Shown piece after piece: positions 23,916-31,122 of a DNA stretch of 39,340 nucleotides; position 1 is the stretch's first letter; each line of letters opens with the position of its first letter. Both the position numbers and the translations under genes were made by a program. Under the pieces are notes generated by a model, which was not told the DNA's origin, made no database searches, and was given only the letters and a program-made list of their open reading frames with translations. The stretch covers positions 1-39,340 of the forward strand of contig JAEWRJ010000002.1 of the NCBI GenBank assembly GCA_023460055.1, written 5' to 3'. This stretch comes from Bacillota bacterium (GTDB lineage Bacteria > Bacillota > Clostridia > Christensenellales > Aristaeellaceae).

Positions 23916-24350
23916 CGCGCTGAGGCGCGCAAATGCTAGGCGCTGTTGCGCCAATGCTAAATGCTGAATTCTAAATGCTGAATGAAGCCGAAGGCTTCGG
24001 GAGAGCGCTGTTGCGCCAATGCTAAATTCTGAATGCGAAATGCGGAATGAAGTTACGAGGCAATGGGAGATAGGGTACGTCTCACACAGAGCCCACAGAG
24101 ACACAGAGAGAGCCAGTGTTGTTTCGTAAATGCTGAATTCTAAATGTGGAATGACAAAGAAAAGGAAATACGCATAGATGGAGAATGTAAGAGAATCAGG
24201 TCCTCCAACCGCAGCGGTTCTCCGCTCTGTAGCGGGATCATGCTTCATTCAGCATTTCGCATTCTGCATTCAGCATTTGCCGCTACGCGGCACTGCCGCC
24301 TCTTCGCGCCTGCAGAGCAGGCACTTTGCGCTGGCGAAAGCCAGCTCTTT
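23916..24350. repeat. Hairpin-linker array between the secreted-protein gene and cpsC
   Basis: About 430 bp without a supported gene. Forward linkers (AATGCTGAATG) fill 23934-24165 and reversed linkers (CATTCAGCATT) 24241-24280. Hairpins include GCGCGCTGAGGCGCGC beside the cpsC ribosome-binding site, GGCGCTGTTGCGCC, GAAGCCGAAGGCTTC and GCCGCTACGCGGC. A stretch near 24060-24120 (CACAGAG repeats) is outside the pattern. Confidence 0.8.
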
Positions 24351-24365
24351 GCTATTGCCTCGATT

Positions 24366-24410
24366 CAAAAATGTCCGGCGGAGCTAAGCATTGCTTAGCC
24401 CGCCGGGCAT
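24366..24410 (-). terminator. Strong intrinsic terminator after the secreted-protein gene
   Basis: On the minus strand ATGCCCGGCGGGCTAAGC pairs with GCTTAGCTCCGCCGGACAT around a 3-nt loop, followed by TTTTG. It lies inside the polysaccharide operon, so downstream genes need either readthrough, LoaP-type antitermination or a further promoter. Confidence 0.75.
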
Positions 24411-24433
24411 CCTTGGTATTCATAGGAGTGAGA

Positions 24434-24991
24434 TTAGTTGAGGATGGCCAGGACGGTGGTTTCGGTCGTCATGCGCAGGGCAAGATCGGCGGGGATGGTG
24501 ACATTGACGATGCCGCCGGCGACCACTTCGGCCTGCAGGACATGCCATTCAACGACGCCATCAGCACCGACGAATCCAAGCATAGCTACAACCGGCTGAC
24601 CTTCTTGATAGACGGTGGCGAACTGGAAGGGGACAACCACATCGCCCATGCCGGCGGTATAGCCGGTGAGCGCGACGGGAACCAGCTCATTGACTGCGAG
24701 TGCCGAGAGATCTGTACCGGCGGGGAGGGCAGCGGCGATATCGGCCTGAAGGGCTTCGCCAAAGAACCCGGCGGCGGTCACGCCCGCGGCGGCCTTTGCC
24801 GCCATATCCGTCACGACAGCAGCGGTGGCATCAACACTTTCCTGGCTGGTAGCAACACTCGCCACCACGCCGGGAAGGTTTGTATTGCCGGTTTGCATCA
24901 GATCTGACGCGGTCTTACTGGGCGTCGCATAGGCCGCGCCAACCGCAACCGTTAATGCCAACGCCAACATGATACCAAGCAGCTTCTTCAT
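24434..24991 (-). CDS. Secreted protein of unknown function
   Basis: A 185-residue protein with a clear signal peptide (MKKLLGIMLALALTVAVGAA, cleavage likely after YA in AAYAT). The mature part is Ala/Val-rich and acidic, without cysteine or obvious catalytic motifs; segments such as VPFQFATVYQEGQPVVAMLG and VVAGGIVNVTIPADLALRM suggest a beta-rich domain. I do not recognise the family. The start at 24991 has GGAGG 8 nt upstream. It has its own promoter (25042-25070) and a strong terminator, so it can be expressed as a single gene within the polysaccharide locus, perhaps at high level. A role in the envelope or matrix is a guess from location only. Confidence 0.8.
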   Translation of the reverse strand: MKKLLGIMLALALTVAVGAAYATPSKTASDLMQTGNTNLPGVVASVATSQESVDATAAVVTDMAAKAAAGVTAAGFFGEALQADIAAALPAGTDLSALAVNELVPVALTGYTAGMGDVVVPFQFATVYQEGQPVVAMLGFVGADGVVEWHVLQAEVVAGGIVNVTIPADLALRMTTETTVLAILN

Positions 24992-25041
24992 AATAAGTAC
25001 CTCCATACATTTTTAAGCAACCGTTAAAGAGACTCAACCAT

Positions 25042-25070
25042 ATAATACCCACTTCCGGGCAGTTTGGCAA
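25042..25070 (-). promoter_or_regulatory. Promoter of the secreted-protein gene
   Basis: On the minus strand TTGCCA (25070-25065), 17 nt, TATTAT (25047-25042). It lies about 50 bp upstream of the start codon and just after the end of the LCP gene. Confidence 0.6.
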
Positions 25071-25079
25071 TACCTAATT

Positions 25080-26120
25080 TTATTCCACCCCCCTAAAGAA
25101 AAGTGATAGCACCAGCTGGTCGAGCGCCGCCTGATCGGCAATAAACTCCATAAAGCCATCCTGCGCCACGATGTGCTCGCCCTTCAGGCTTTGCATGGGG
25201 GCGCGCTCATATCCGCTGGCCGCGTTGATTTCATTGATCAGCCGCCCGCGGCGCATATCCGTGCGCATGGAGGGCTCCAGGGCGTTTAACAGTGTATCGG
25301 CAAAAGCCGCGCTCTCCTTGAGCTTACGGGCCAGCAGGTCGCCCGCCGCGCTGAGGAACTGGCGCTGGCGTATCATGCGGGAGGCGTTTGAGCCATCGCC
25401 CACCTGCATCCTGCTTCTGACAAAGTACTCCGCCTGCTGGCCTGTCAGGCGAACGGTGCTGCCCTGTGCCATGGCCGGGTCGAGGGCCGAGAAGTCATCC
25501 TCAACCTTCACTTCCACGCCGCCCAGGGCGTCATTGAGTGTGGAAATGGCATCCATATCCAGCGCGATGTAAAAATCCACCGGCATCCCGCCAAACAGCT
25601 TGCTCACCGCGTCCGCCGTGAGGCGCGCGCTTTGCTCTCCCCCATCGCCAAAGCCATGCTGCAGGCTGATCTGCGCGCGGCGGCTGCCCGACACATTGCC
25701 GAAGATGCCAAGGGTGGTGATCTCCGCCATGGTGTCGCGGTCAATGTGGATGGAGGAGATGGTCTTGCCCTGGCTGTCGATGATCATCAGGGCCAGAAAA
25801 TCGGCCTGGCCGCCATCGCGCAAGCCGCTTGAAGCAGTGCTGCGCTCCGCCCCCTTATCAATGCCCATCAAGAGGATGGTGGTGAGCCGCTGCTTCTGCT
25901 CGTAAGTTTTGCCGCCGTACTCTACGCGCAAGGGCGTTTCAAATCGCCCTTCCAAATTGCCCTTAGGCTCTTCCGCCACAAGCGCGGCGCGTTCAAAGTG
26001 CTGCGCCAGCATATACAGCCCCGCCAGCAGAGCAGCTGCCAGCGCTACAATGATGATGATGATCATCCACTGGCGGCGGCGGGATAAAGAGGAGAACCGG
26101 CCGCCTGGTTTACTTTGCAT
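25080..26120 (-). CDS. LytR-CpsA-Psr (LCP) glycan ligase
   Basis: Membrane-anchored phosphotransferase that attaches undecaprenyl-linked polymers to peptidoglycan. The 346-residue protein has a short basic N-terminus, one membrane segment (WMIIIIIVALAAALLAGLYM, about residues 18-38) and an extracytoplasmic LCP domain: TTILLMGIDKG, SIHIDRDTMAEI, GGVEVKVEDDF, LTGQQAEYFVRSR and GDGSNASRMIRQRQFL, including the conserved Arg and Asp residues that bind the pyrophosphate. I chose the ATG at 26120, preceded by GGGGG at 5 nt. It follows loaP across a repeat array. It probably anchors the polymer made by this locus. Confidence 0.92.
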   Translation of the reverse strand: MQSKPGGRFSSLSRRRQWMIIIIIVALAAALLAGLYMLAQHFERAALVAEEPKGNLEGRFETPLRVEYGGKTYEQKQRLTTILLMGIDKGAERSTASSGLRDGGQADFLALMIIDSQGKTISSIHIDRDTMAEITTLGIFGNVSGSRRAQISLQHGFGDGGEQSARLTADAVSKLFGGMPVDFYIALDMDAISTLNDALGGVEVKVEDDFSALDPAMAQGSTVRLTGQQAEYFVRSRMQVGDGSNASRMIRQRQFLSAAGDLLARKLKESAAFADTLLNALEPSMRTDMRRGRLINEINAASGYERAPMQSLKGEHIVAQDGFMEFIADQAALDQLVLSLFFRGVE

Positions 26121-26125
26121 GTGAT

Positions 26126-26306
26126 CCCCCTCTCTGCGCGCTGAGGCGCGCAAATGCGAAATGCTAAATGCTGAATGCTGAATGGTCGCTCTGCGGAGCG
26201 GGAAGCGCTGTGGCGCAAACTCGGTTTACTTAATTTAGCATTCAGAATTCAGCATTCAGCATTGGCGCATCAGCGCCCTGCATTCAGCATTTAGCATTCC
26301 GCATTA
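26126..26306. repeat. Hairpin-linker array between loaP and the LCP gene
   Basis: Hairpin GCGCGCTGAGGCGCGC adjoins the LCP ribosome-binding site. It is followed by AATGCTGAATG linkers, CGCTCTGCGGAGCG, then reversed linkers (CATTCAGAATTCAGCATT) with GGCGCATCAGCGCC. Opposed linker runs could pair with each other in the transcript. Confidence 0.85.
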
Positions 26307-26347
26307 TTTACGGAAATGCGCAATCAAAGCTTGCGCATTTCCGTAAA
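26307..26347 (-). repeat. Stop-codon hairpin of loaP
   Basis: Perfect 17-bp arms (26331-26347 in the gene, 26307-26323 after it, TTTACGGAAATGCGCAA) with a 7-nt loop that contains the TGA stop codon. There is no following T-run. Confidence 0.88.
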
Positions 26348-26866
26348 CTCAAACGCCAGCCAGACCCGCCGCGCGCGTCCGTCGAACACGAACTCAATGA
26401 GGCCGTTGCGGCCGCGCCGGTCGATCTTGACGATGTTGCCCTCCCGCTCCTTCAGCGGGCCGGAGAGCAGCTGCACCTTGTCCCCCGCCATGTAGGCCTG
26501 AGACAGGCCGATCAAGCCCTTGTTATTGATGATCCAGCGGGCAAATGCTTCGTCTTTATCCTGGAGTTCCCAATGTCCCTCGCCGTCTGTCAGGAGGCGG
26601 TATACATCCGGCAGGCGGCCGCAATCATAAAGATTAATCCCAATAACATCAAAGGGTACGGATATAAATACGTACCCCGGCAAGAGAATGTGTTCCTTGA
26701 GTGTCTTTACGCCATTTGTGCTTTGGTGCTTGATCTGACGCACGGGTGTCGCGTACAAGCCTGGAAACAGTGCCATGATCGCCTGCGCGACGGAGTGTTC
26801 GGAACCGGTCTTGCAAAAGACACAGGTATATCGGTCAGACCCGGCCATATCCGGGAAAGAATCCAT
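26324..26866 (-). CDS. loaP: LoaP-like NusG-family antiterminator
   Basis: A 180-residue NusG paralogue. The NGN domain (about 12-110) opens RYTCVFCKTGSEHSVAQAI and includes HILLPGYVFISVPFD. A C-terminal KOW domain (about 125-178) carries AGDKVQLLSGPLKEREGNIV. LoaP-type proteins are known to act on long polysaccharide and polyketide operons in Bacillota by processive antitermination, needing an RNA hairpin in the leader. Its position at the head of about 26 kb of collinear glycan genes fits. The ATG at 26866 has AAAGGGG about 7 nt upstream. Its promoter lies at 27056-27084 with a leader of about 180 nt. Confidence 0.88.
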   Translation of the reverse strand: MDSFPDMAGSDRYTCVFCKTGSEHSVAQAIMALFPGLYATPVRQIKHQSTNGVKTLKEHILLPGYVFISVPFDVIGINLYDCGRLPDVYRLLTDGEGHWELQDKDEAFARWIINNKGLIGLSQAYMAGDKVQLLSGPLKEREGNIVKIDRRGRNGLIEFVFDGRARRVWLAFEFTEMRKL

Positions 26867-27050
26867 AGCTTTGCCCCTTTCGAATCATCCGGTTGAACAA
26901 AATTGTTCAGGTGACTCATCGAAATTGATAGAAACTTTTCTTCGCGTTTAACGCTTCCGATGAAACTCAAGGGAAGTGCGCTACGCTGCTTGTAATACCC
27001 AGGATGAAGACCTTTCCATCTTTCGGCCTTCAAAGCCTTCTTGGCTTTAT
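26867..27050 (-). promoter_or_regulatory. Leader RNA of the polysaccharide operon
   Basis: Untranslated region between the promoter and loaP. It contains small hairpins, for example AAAGCCAAGAAGGCTTT near 27047-27031 and the palindrome GAACAATTTTGTTC near 26909-26896. It could hold the cis RNA element used by the LoaP-like protein; that is inference. A 148-codon frame here runs out of frame into loaP and is not credible as a gene. Confidence 0.4.
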
Positions 27051-27055
27051 AAAGA

Positions 27056-27084
27056 AATATACCGTTGGCAAGGCGTTTTGTCAA
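27056..27084 (-). promoter_or_regulatory. Promoter of the loaP/polysaccharide operon
   Basis: On the minus strand TTGACA (27084-27079), 17 nt, TATATT (27061-27056): near consensus. It is the best promoter found upstream of the whole collinear cluster. Confidence 0.7.
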
Positions 27085-27511
27085 GACGCTGATAAATACA
27101 CATGAGAATATAAACACCAAAGAATATCGTTTATGATTGTTGAATACATTCAATATGTAATCAACTTTATACTGTCATAACGCATCATATCTGAAGAAGG
27201 AACGAAGCACGAGAAATCTGCGCTTTTTCAGATAATTGATGGCTTTCGAGACGCGTTTTGATCCAAATTATCAAATATTCTGAATAGAACAAATCTTTTT
27301 ATATTAGATTATTATTGATATTATAATCTACGTATGCCCAATTTAATTGTCACACATATAAGACATAACTCCAAATAGCAACCAAATTATACAAGCCTCA
27401 ATCACAATTATTGTATGTTTTAATTTTGGAACAGAACCGCATCCAATCTTCATAATGATTAACAGCATTCGCCATCCGAACCTTCAGGCTTAATGCCCTG
27501 ACTGGCTATAT
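27085..27511. other. AT-rich gene-free region upstream of the polysaccharide promoter
   Basis: About 430 bp, markedly AT-rich, with no convincing open frame on either strand. Several TATAAT-like words occur without a well-placed -35. It could hold upstream regulatory sites, but I see no clear operator. Confidence 0.5.
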
Positions 27512-27554
27512 AAAAAGATGCCCGGCGCAGAGCCTAACCCCTGCGCCGGGCATC
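27512..27554 (-). terminator. Intrinsic terminator of eno
   Basis: A 14-bp perfect stem (GATGCCCGGCGCAG at 27517-27530 with CTGCGCCGGGCATC at 27541-27554), a 10-nt loop, then TTTTTATATA on the minus strand. It insulates the polysaccharide operon from eno. Confidence 0.9.
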
Positions 27555-27616
27555 CATCATTATACTGTACTTACCCCGTCACTTGCATGCGGAGATCCTA
27601 ACACACATCACACGGC

Positions 27617-28867
27617 TCAGCCGTTCAGATCGTCCTCGATCCTCAGCAGGCGGTTGAACTTGGCCACGCGCTCGGTGCGGGCGGGGGCGCCGGTCTTGAT
27701 CTGGCCCGCGTTGACGGCGACGGCCAGGTCGGCGATGAAGGTATCTTCCGTCTCGCCGGAACGGTGGGAGATCACGGTGGTGTAGCCGTTCTTATGGGCC
27801 AGGCGGATGGTATCCAGGGTCTCGGTCAGGGTGCCGATCTGGTTGACCTTGATCAGGATGGAGTTGCCGATGCCCTTATCAATGCCTTCCTTCAGGATGG
27901 CCTTGTTGGTCACGAACAGATCGTCGCCGACCAGCTGGATCTTGTTGCCCAGGCGCTCGGTCAGCTTCTTCCAGCCATCCCAGTCACCCTCGGCCAGGCC
28001 GTCTTCAATGGAGTAGATGGGGTACTTCTCGCACCAATCGGCGTAGAGGTCGATCATCTGCTCGCTGGTGCGGCCTTCCTTATCGCCCTCGATGAAGTAG
28101 CGGTTGTTCTCGGAGAACTCGCTGGAAGCGGGGTCAAGGCAGATGAAGATATCCTTGCCGGGCACATAGCCGGCAGCCTTAATGGCTTCCACCAGCAGCT
28201 TCAGCGCTTCTTCGTTGCTCTGCAGGTCGGGGGCAAAGCCGCCCTCATCGCCCACGGCGGTGGACAGCTTGCGCTTGTTCAGGATGCTCTTGAGGGTCTG
28301 ATAGACTTCGGCACCCATGCGCAGCGCCTGGTGGAAATCCTCAGCACCCAGGGGCATGATCATGAATTCCTGCACGTCAACGTTGTTGTCGGCATGCTTG
28401 CCGCCGTTGAGCACGTTCATCATGGGGATCGGGGGCTTTACGCCCACGAGGCCGCCCAAGTAGCGGTACAGCGGCAGTTCCAGCGCCTTGGCGGCGGCGG
28501 AAGCGGCGGCCAGGCTGACACCCAGCAGCGCGTTGGCGCCCAGCTTGCCCTTGTTGGGGGTGCCGTCCAGCGCGATGATGGTTTCATCCAGCTTGCGCTG
28601 ATTGAGCGCGTCCATGCCAAGGATGGCGGGGGCGATCACTTCGTTGACGTTCTTGACTGCCTTCAGCACGCCCTTGCCGCCGTAACGGCTCTTATCGCCG
28701 TCGCGCAGCTCGACAGCCTCACGGGTTCCGGTGGAAGCGCCGGAGGGCACGGCTGCCACGCCGACATCGCCGGAAACCAGACCGATCTCAACCTCGATGG
28801 TGGGGTTGCCGCGCGAATCCATGATTTCACGCGCTTTGACAGAACTAATGCTGGTGTACTCGTTCAT
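27617..28867 (-). CDS. eno: Enolase
   Basis: Glycolytic enzyme converting 2-phosphoglycerate to phosphoenolpyruvate. The 416-residue protein has the N-terminal VKAREIMDSRGNPTIEVE, PSGASTGTREA loop, metal ligands in ICLDPASSEF, IYSIEDGLAEGDWDGW and LVGDDLFVTN, catalytic Lys in SILIKVNQIGTLTET and the signature HRSGETEDTFIADLAV. I chose the ATG at 28867 (MNEYTSISS) over a longer frame because only this start follows a purine-rich ribosome-binding site (GAGAGGAAA) and matches the usual N-terminus. It is monocistronic, with its own promoter and terminator. Confidence 0.97.
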   Translation of the reverse strand: MNEYTSISSVKAREIMDSRGNPTIEVEIGLVSGDVGVAAVPSGASTGTREAVELRDGDKSRYGGKGVLKAVKNVNEVIAPAILGMDALNQRKLDETIIALDGTPNKGKLGANALLGVSLAAASAAAKALELPLYRYLGGLVGVKPPIPMMNVLNGGKHADNNVDVQEFMIMPLGAEDFHQALRMGAEVYQTLKSILNKRKLSTAVGDEGGFAPDLQSNEEALKLLVEAIKAAGYVPGKDIFICLDPASSEFSENNRYFIEGDKEGRTSEQMIDLYADWCEKYPIYSIEDGLAEGDWDGWKKLTERLGNKIQLVGDDLFVTNKAILKEGIDKGIGNSILIKVNQIGTLTETLDTIRLAHKNGYTTVISHRSGETEDTFIADLAVAVNAGQIKTGAPARTERVAKFNRLLRIEDDLNG

Positions 28868-28964
28868 CTTTAAGTTTCCTCTCTTGATCTTAACTCGGCG
28901 CAAGCGCCTGCAATAGCTTCCCTGCCCGGTAAAGGCATAGTTTAGCCATCAATTCACATACTGT

Positions 28965-28993
28965 ATGATACCCTTGTACGATAGAGAAGTCAA
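28965..28993 (-). promoter_or_regulatory. Promoter of eno
   Basis: On the minus strand TTGACT (28993-28988), 17 nt, TATCAT (28970-28965). It lies about 100 bp upstream of the eno start. Confidence 0.7.
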
Positions 28994-29051
28994 GGTAAAA
29001 TCATAAACAAACGCATTCTCAGCGCCTTCTTTACGGCTCCTCAGCGGTATC

Positions 29052-30311
29052 TCAACGGCGTGATTTACGCCTTTCCCGTTCTTTCAGAAGAGCAGTCTTC
29101 CATTCATCGCGCAGTACGCCAAACGCGCTCATGCTGAGCATTTCCTCGAGTATGATATCCGGCACGCTCTTGATCGCTTCTTTGTCTTCAAAGAACTGAG
29201 CCAGCTGATCCATCTCGAAATCACTTACCTCAGCATCGTCCTCTGCCCCCTGGCCAAAGGCATTGGCATAGTCAGCTTCCGCTTCATCCAGGGCGGGGAT
29301 ATCCTCCACAAACACGATGTCCGTCCCCATCGCCTCCGCCAGCGGAGCAAACAGGGAAAGGGCGCGCATCCTCTTGACCAGTATCGTTTGCGGCCTTCCT
29401 TCTTTCTTGGCCGTTTCGAGCACCTGACGCGCGAATTCATCAGCATAATCTCCGGTGTCTTTGGCTAAGCTCATGTTGATCACCAAGCCGGTGTCACAAT
29501 CCACAATGATCATCAAGCGGGGAAAGTATGGCGCTTTCTCAGGCATTTTGCCCAAGCGGATGGCTTCATGGTCGTTGCTGACAGGATCATTATGCAAGAG
29601 CACATCGCAGCCCCAGACGCCACTCTTTTTCTTTGAGCGCTTAACCCGCCCCAAGGCCAGTTCATCAATGGCGCGGGGAGCAGGATAATCCTCCTCCGCC
29701 TGCGGCTCAGGCAGCGGCAGGGCGCTCCATCCATAGGAATCTCCTTGCTTTTCAAGCAGAGGAATATCACGATCATAAGGAATCCCCTCCGTGAACCCCA
29801 ACCGCTTGGCGGACGTGTCTTGCATTCTGCGCGCCACCTCGACCCCGGCGTCCAAGGCTTCGCTGAGACGGGCAATATCCTCTTCCTCCCTGATAGGCCA
29901 GGGATACATTTCAGGTTTGTGAATAATGAGGTTTGGATAGGCATTGACACCGCGAGGGGAGATATTGTTCTTTGCGCAATATGCTTTGACATTTTTCAAA
30001 GCCTCCGGATGCAGATCGTCCTTGCTTTCAAATGAGCACATCAAGCAGTTTTGAGACAGCATGATCTCATGCTTATCAAACTCATCCGCGTCCAAATCAA
30101 CAGAGCTCATGCGCCGATAACTTTCAAACCCTTCGCTGCCCGGATACACGGCAAGGGCAGTAAACCGGCCCGCGTTTCCCATGACGCAGCAATAACCGAT
30201 CCCGCCGTCCGCGAAGCGCAAGGCAAACAGTTGTGAGTCGTACAGCTTTTTCCATAATTGCGTTTTCTTAAAACCAAAGGCAGCTTCGTATACTCTATGA
30301 TAATCCGCCAA
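29052..30311 (-). CDS. Unknown cytoplasmic protein (DUF6930/DUF7309-like)
   Basis: A soluble protein of about 420 residues, no signal peptide or membrane segment. An N-terminal part (about 1-130, with ALRFADGGIGYCCVMGNAGR and ALAVYPGSEGFESYRRM) and a C-terminal part (about 215-360, with PRLMIIVDCDTGLVINMSL and RPQTILVKRMRALSLFAPLA) look like the paired uncharacterised domains DUF7309 and DUF6930 often found together in clostridia; this is from memory and tentative. The C-terminus is basic. I favour a TTG start at 30311 with GGAGGGG 6 nt upstream; an ATG at 30335 lacks a ribosome-binding site. Function unknown. A TTGACA at 30378-30373 may be its promoter. Confidence 0.75.
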   Translation of the reverse strand: MADYHRVYEAAFGFKKTQLWKKLYDSQLFALRFADGGIGYCCVMGNAGRFTALAVYPGSEGFESYRRMSSVDLDADEFDKHEIMLSQNCLMCSFESKDDLHPEALKNVKAYCAKNNISPRGVNAYPNLIIHKPEMYPWPIREEEDIARLSEALDAGVEVARRMQDTSAKRLGFTEGIPYDRDIPLLEKQGDSYGWSALPLPEPQAEEDYPAPRAIDELALGRVKRSKKKSGVWGCDVLLHNDPVSNDHEAIRLGKMPEKAPYFPRLMIIVDCDTGLVINMSLAKDTGDYADEFARQVLETAKKEGRPQTILVKRMRALSLFAPLAEAMGTDIVFVEDIPALDEAEADYANAFGQGAEDDAEVSDFEMDQLAQFFEDKEAIKSVPDIILEEMLSMSAFGVLRDEWKTALLKERERRKSRR

Positions 30312-30380
30312 ACTCTTCCCCTCCTCATAAATCATGATTGGATGAATACAAGGTATAATGCTTGAGCCTGTATGTCAACG

Positions 30381-30413
30381 AAAAAAACGGAACAAATGTT
30401 ACATTGTTCCGTT
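30381..30413 (-). terminator. Terminator of tRNA-Leu
   Basis: On the minus strand AACGGAACAA pairs with TTTGTTCCGTT (small internal offset) around a short loop, followed by TTTTTTT, directly after the CCA end of the tRNA. Confidence 0.85.
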
Positions 30414-30501
30414 TGGTGCGGTCAAGAGGACTTGAACCTCCATGAACGTAATGCTCACTAGAACCTGAATCTAGCGCGTCTGCCAATTCCGCCATGACCG
30501 C
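30414..30501 (-). tRNA. tRNA-Leu (CAG)
   Basis: 88 nt including encoded CCA. Acceptor GCGGTCA/TGACCGC, anticodon arm CTAGA-TTCAGGT-TCTAG giving anticodon CAG, long variable arm typical of tRNA-Leu, and T-loop GGTTCAAGTCC. It has its own promoter and terminator. Confidence 0.95.
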
Positions 30502-30525
30502 GTGCTCACTCTGGAGTGCTCAGAT

Positions 30526-30554
30526 AAAATAACATAGCTTCCATGCTCTGTCAA
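30526..30554 (-). promoter_or_regulatory. Promoter of tRNA-Leu
   Basis: On the minus strand TTGACA (30554-30549), 17 nt, TATTTT (30531-30526), about 25 bp upstream of the tRNA 5' end. Confidence 0.7.
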
Positions 30555-30597
30555 GCGCTTTTTTATGGGGACGCGCAAAAACTTCCGCCTCGGGTGA

Positions 30598-30626
30598 TTG
30601 ACGCTGGATACGGACTATGCTATATT
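30598..30626 (+). promoter_or_regulatory. Promoter of the tRNA-Thr/tRNA-Pro operon
   Basis: TTGACG (30598-30603), 17 nt, TATATT (30621-30626), about 25 bp before tRNA-Thr and divergent from the tRNA-Leu promoter. Confidence 0.72.
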
Positions 30627-30650
30627 ATCTCTTGCTGATTTGTTCGGCTT

Positions 30651-30726
30651 GCCAATGTAGCTCAGCTGGCAGAGCAGCGGTTTCGTAAACCGCAGGTCAA
30701 GGGTTCGAGTCCCTTCATTGGCTCCA
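30651..30726 (+). tRNA. tRNA-Thr (CGT)
   Basis: 76 nt with encoded CCA. Acceptor GCCAATG/CATTGGC, anticodon arm GCGGT-TTCGTAA-ACCGC giving anticodon CGT, T-arm GGGTTCGAGTCCC. Confidence 0.95.
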
Positions 30727-30727
30727 T

Positions 30728-30804
30728 CGAGGTGTAGCGCAGTTTGGTAGCGCGTTTGGTTCGGGACCAAAAGGTCGCAGGTTCGAATCCTGTCACCTCG
30801 ACCA
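30728..30804 (+). tRNA. tRNA-Pro (CGG)
   Basis: 77 nt with encoded CCA. Acceptor CGAGGTG/CACCTCG, anticodon arm TTTGG-TTCGGGA-CCAAA giving anticodon CGG, T-arm AGGTTCGAATCCT. It starts 1 nt after tRNA-Thr. Its charging enzyme starts at the left edge of the window. Confidence 0.95.
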
Positions 30805-30808
30805 CTTG

Positions 30809-30845
30809 CTCCGGTAGTCCACATGGATCTACCGGGGTATTTTTA
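30809..30845 (+). terminator. Terminator of the tRNA operon
   Basis: CTCCGGTAG pairs with CTACCGGGG around an 11-nt loop, followed by TATTTTTA. The T-run touches the stop codon of the convergent DUF1858 gene. Confidence 0.8.
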
Positions 30846-31088
30846 TGTACTAAACTCCTGTATCACATCAAAACCTTCGCTTTTCAGCCGCTCAATAATC
30901 ACATTCAAATCAATCTTCTTCATGGCCGCTCCCTTGGGGATCGTCATGATCCTTCCGGCGGTGGAAAGCATGCCGGGCATGACGATATCCTTGAACCCCA
31001 TATCTTTCATCAACTCGAGCAGTTCGGGATATTCGCTGCACAGGGCATGAACCGAACGGCCCAGATCGATCCGTTTGTTCCCCATCAT
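30843..31088 (-). CDS. DUF1858 domain protein
   Basis: An 81-residue small cytoplasmic protein of the DUF1858 family: IDLGRSVHALCSEYPELLEL followed by MKDMGF and the diagnostic LSTAGRIMTIPKGAAMK, then a second helix IDLNVIIERLKSEGFDV. The family is common in anaerobes, often near ScdA/Ric-like or hybrid-cluster proteins, but no role is established here. There are two consecutive ATGs (31088, 31085); GGGGAG is 4 or 7 nt upstream, slightly favouring the second. It has its own consensus promoter and is convergent with the tRNA operon. Confidence 0.88.
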   Translation of the reverse strand: MMGNKRIDLGRSVHALCSEYPELLELMKDMGFKDIVMPGMLSTAGRIMTIPKGAAMKKIDLNVIIERLKSEGFDVIQEFST

Positions 31089-31122
31089 TATTCTCCCCTA
31101 AATCAAGCAGTATTCCGATAAA

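Noticed and set aside
23829..24248. 139-codon minus-strand frame in the array upstream of cpsC
   Set aside because: Composed mainly of translated repeat units and ends inside cpsC in another frame; no conserved core, unlike the extensions of CpsB and the four-helix-bundle protein.
20129..24350. Possible diversity-generating retroelement, suggested by the Avd-like protein
   Set aside because: No reverse transcriptase and no template/variable repeat pair with adenine-specific differences is visible.
20129..26323. Possible CRISPR array in the repeat-rich gaps
   Set aside because: The repeated units are 7-bp linkers with variable spacing and small palindromes. There are no constant 24-37 bp repeats with equal-length unique spacers, and no cas genes.
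26707..27153. 148-codon minus-strand frame starting upstream of loaP and running into it out of frame
   Set aside because: No ribosome-binding site, starts upstream of the likely promoter, and its second half is loaP read in the wrong frame.
27764..28873. Long open frame on the plus strand opposite eno
   Set aside because: Antisense shadow of a highly conserved GC-rich gene; its translation has no recognisable domain and no ribosome-binding site.
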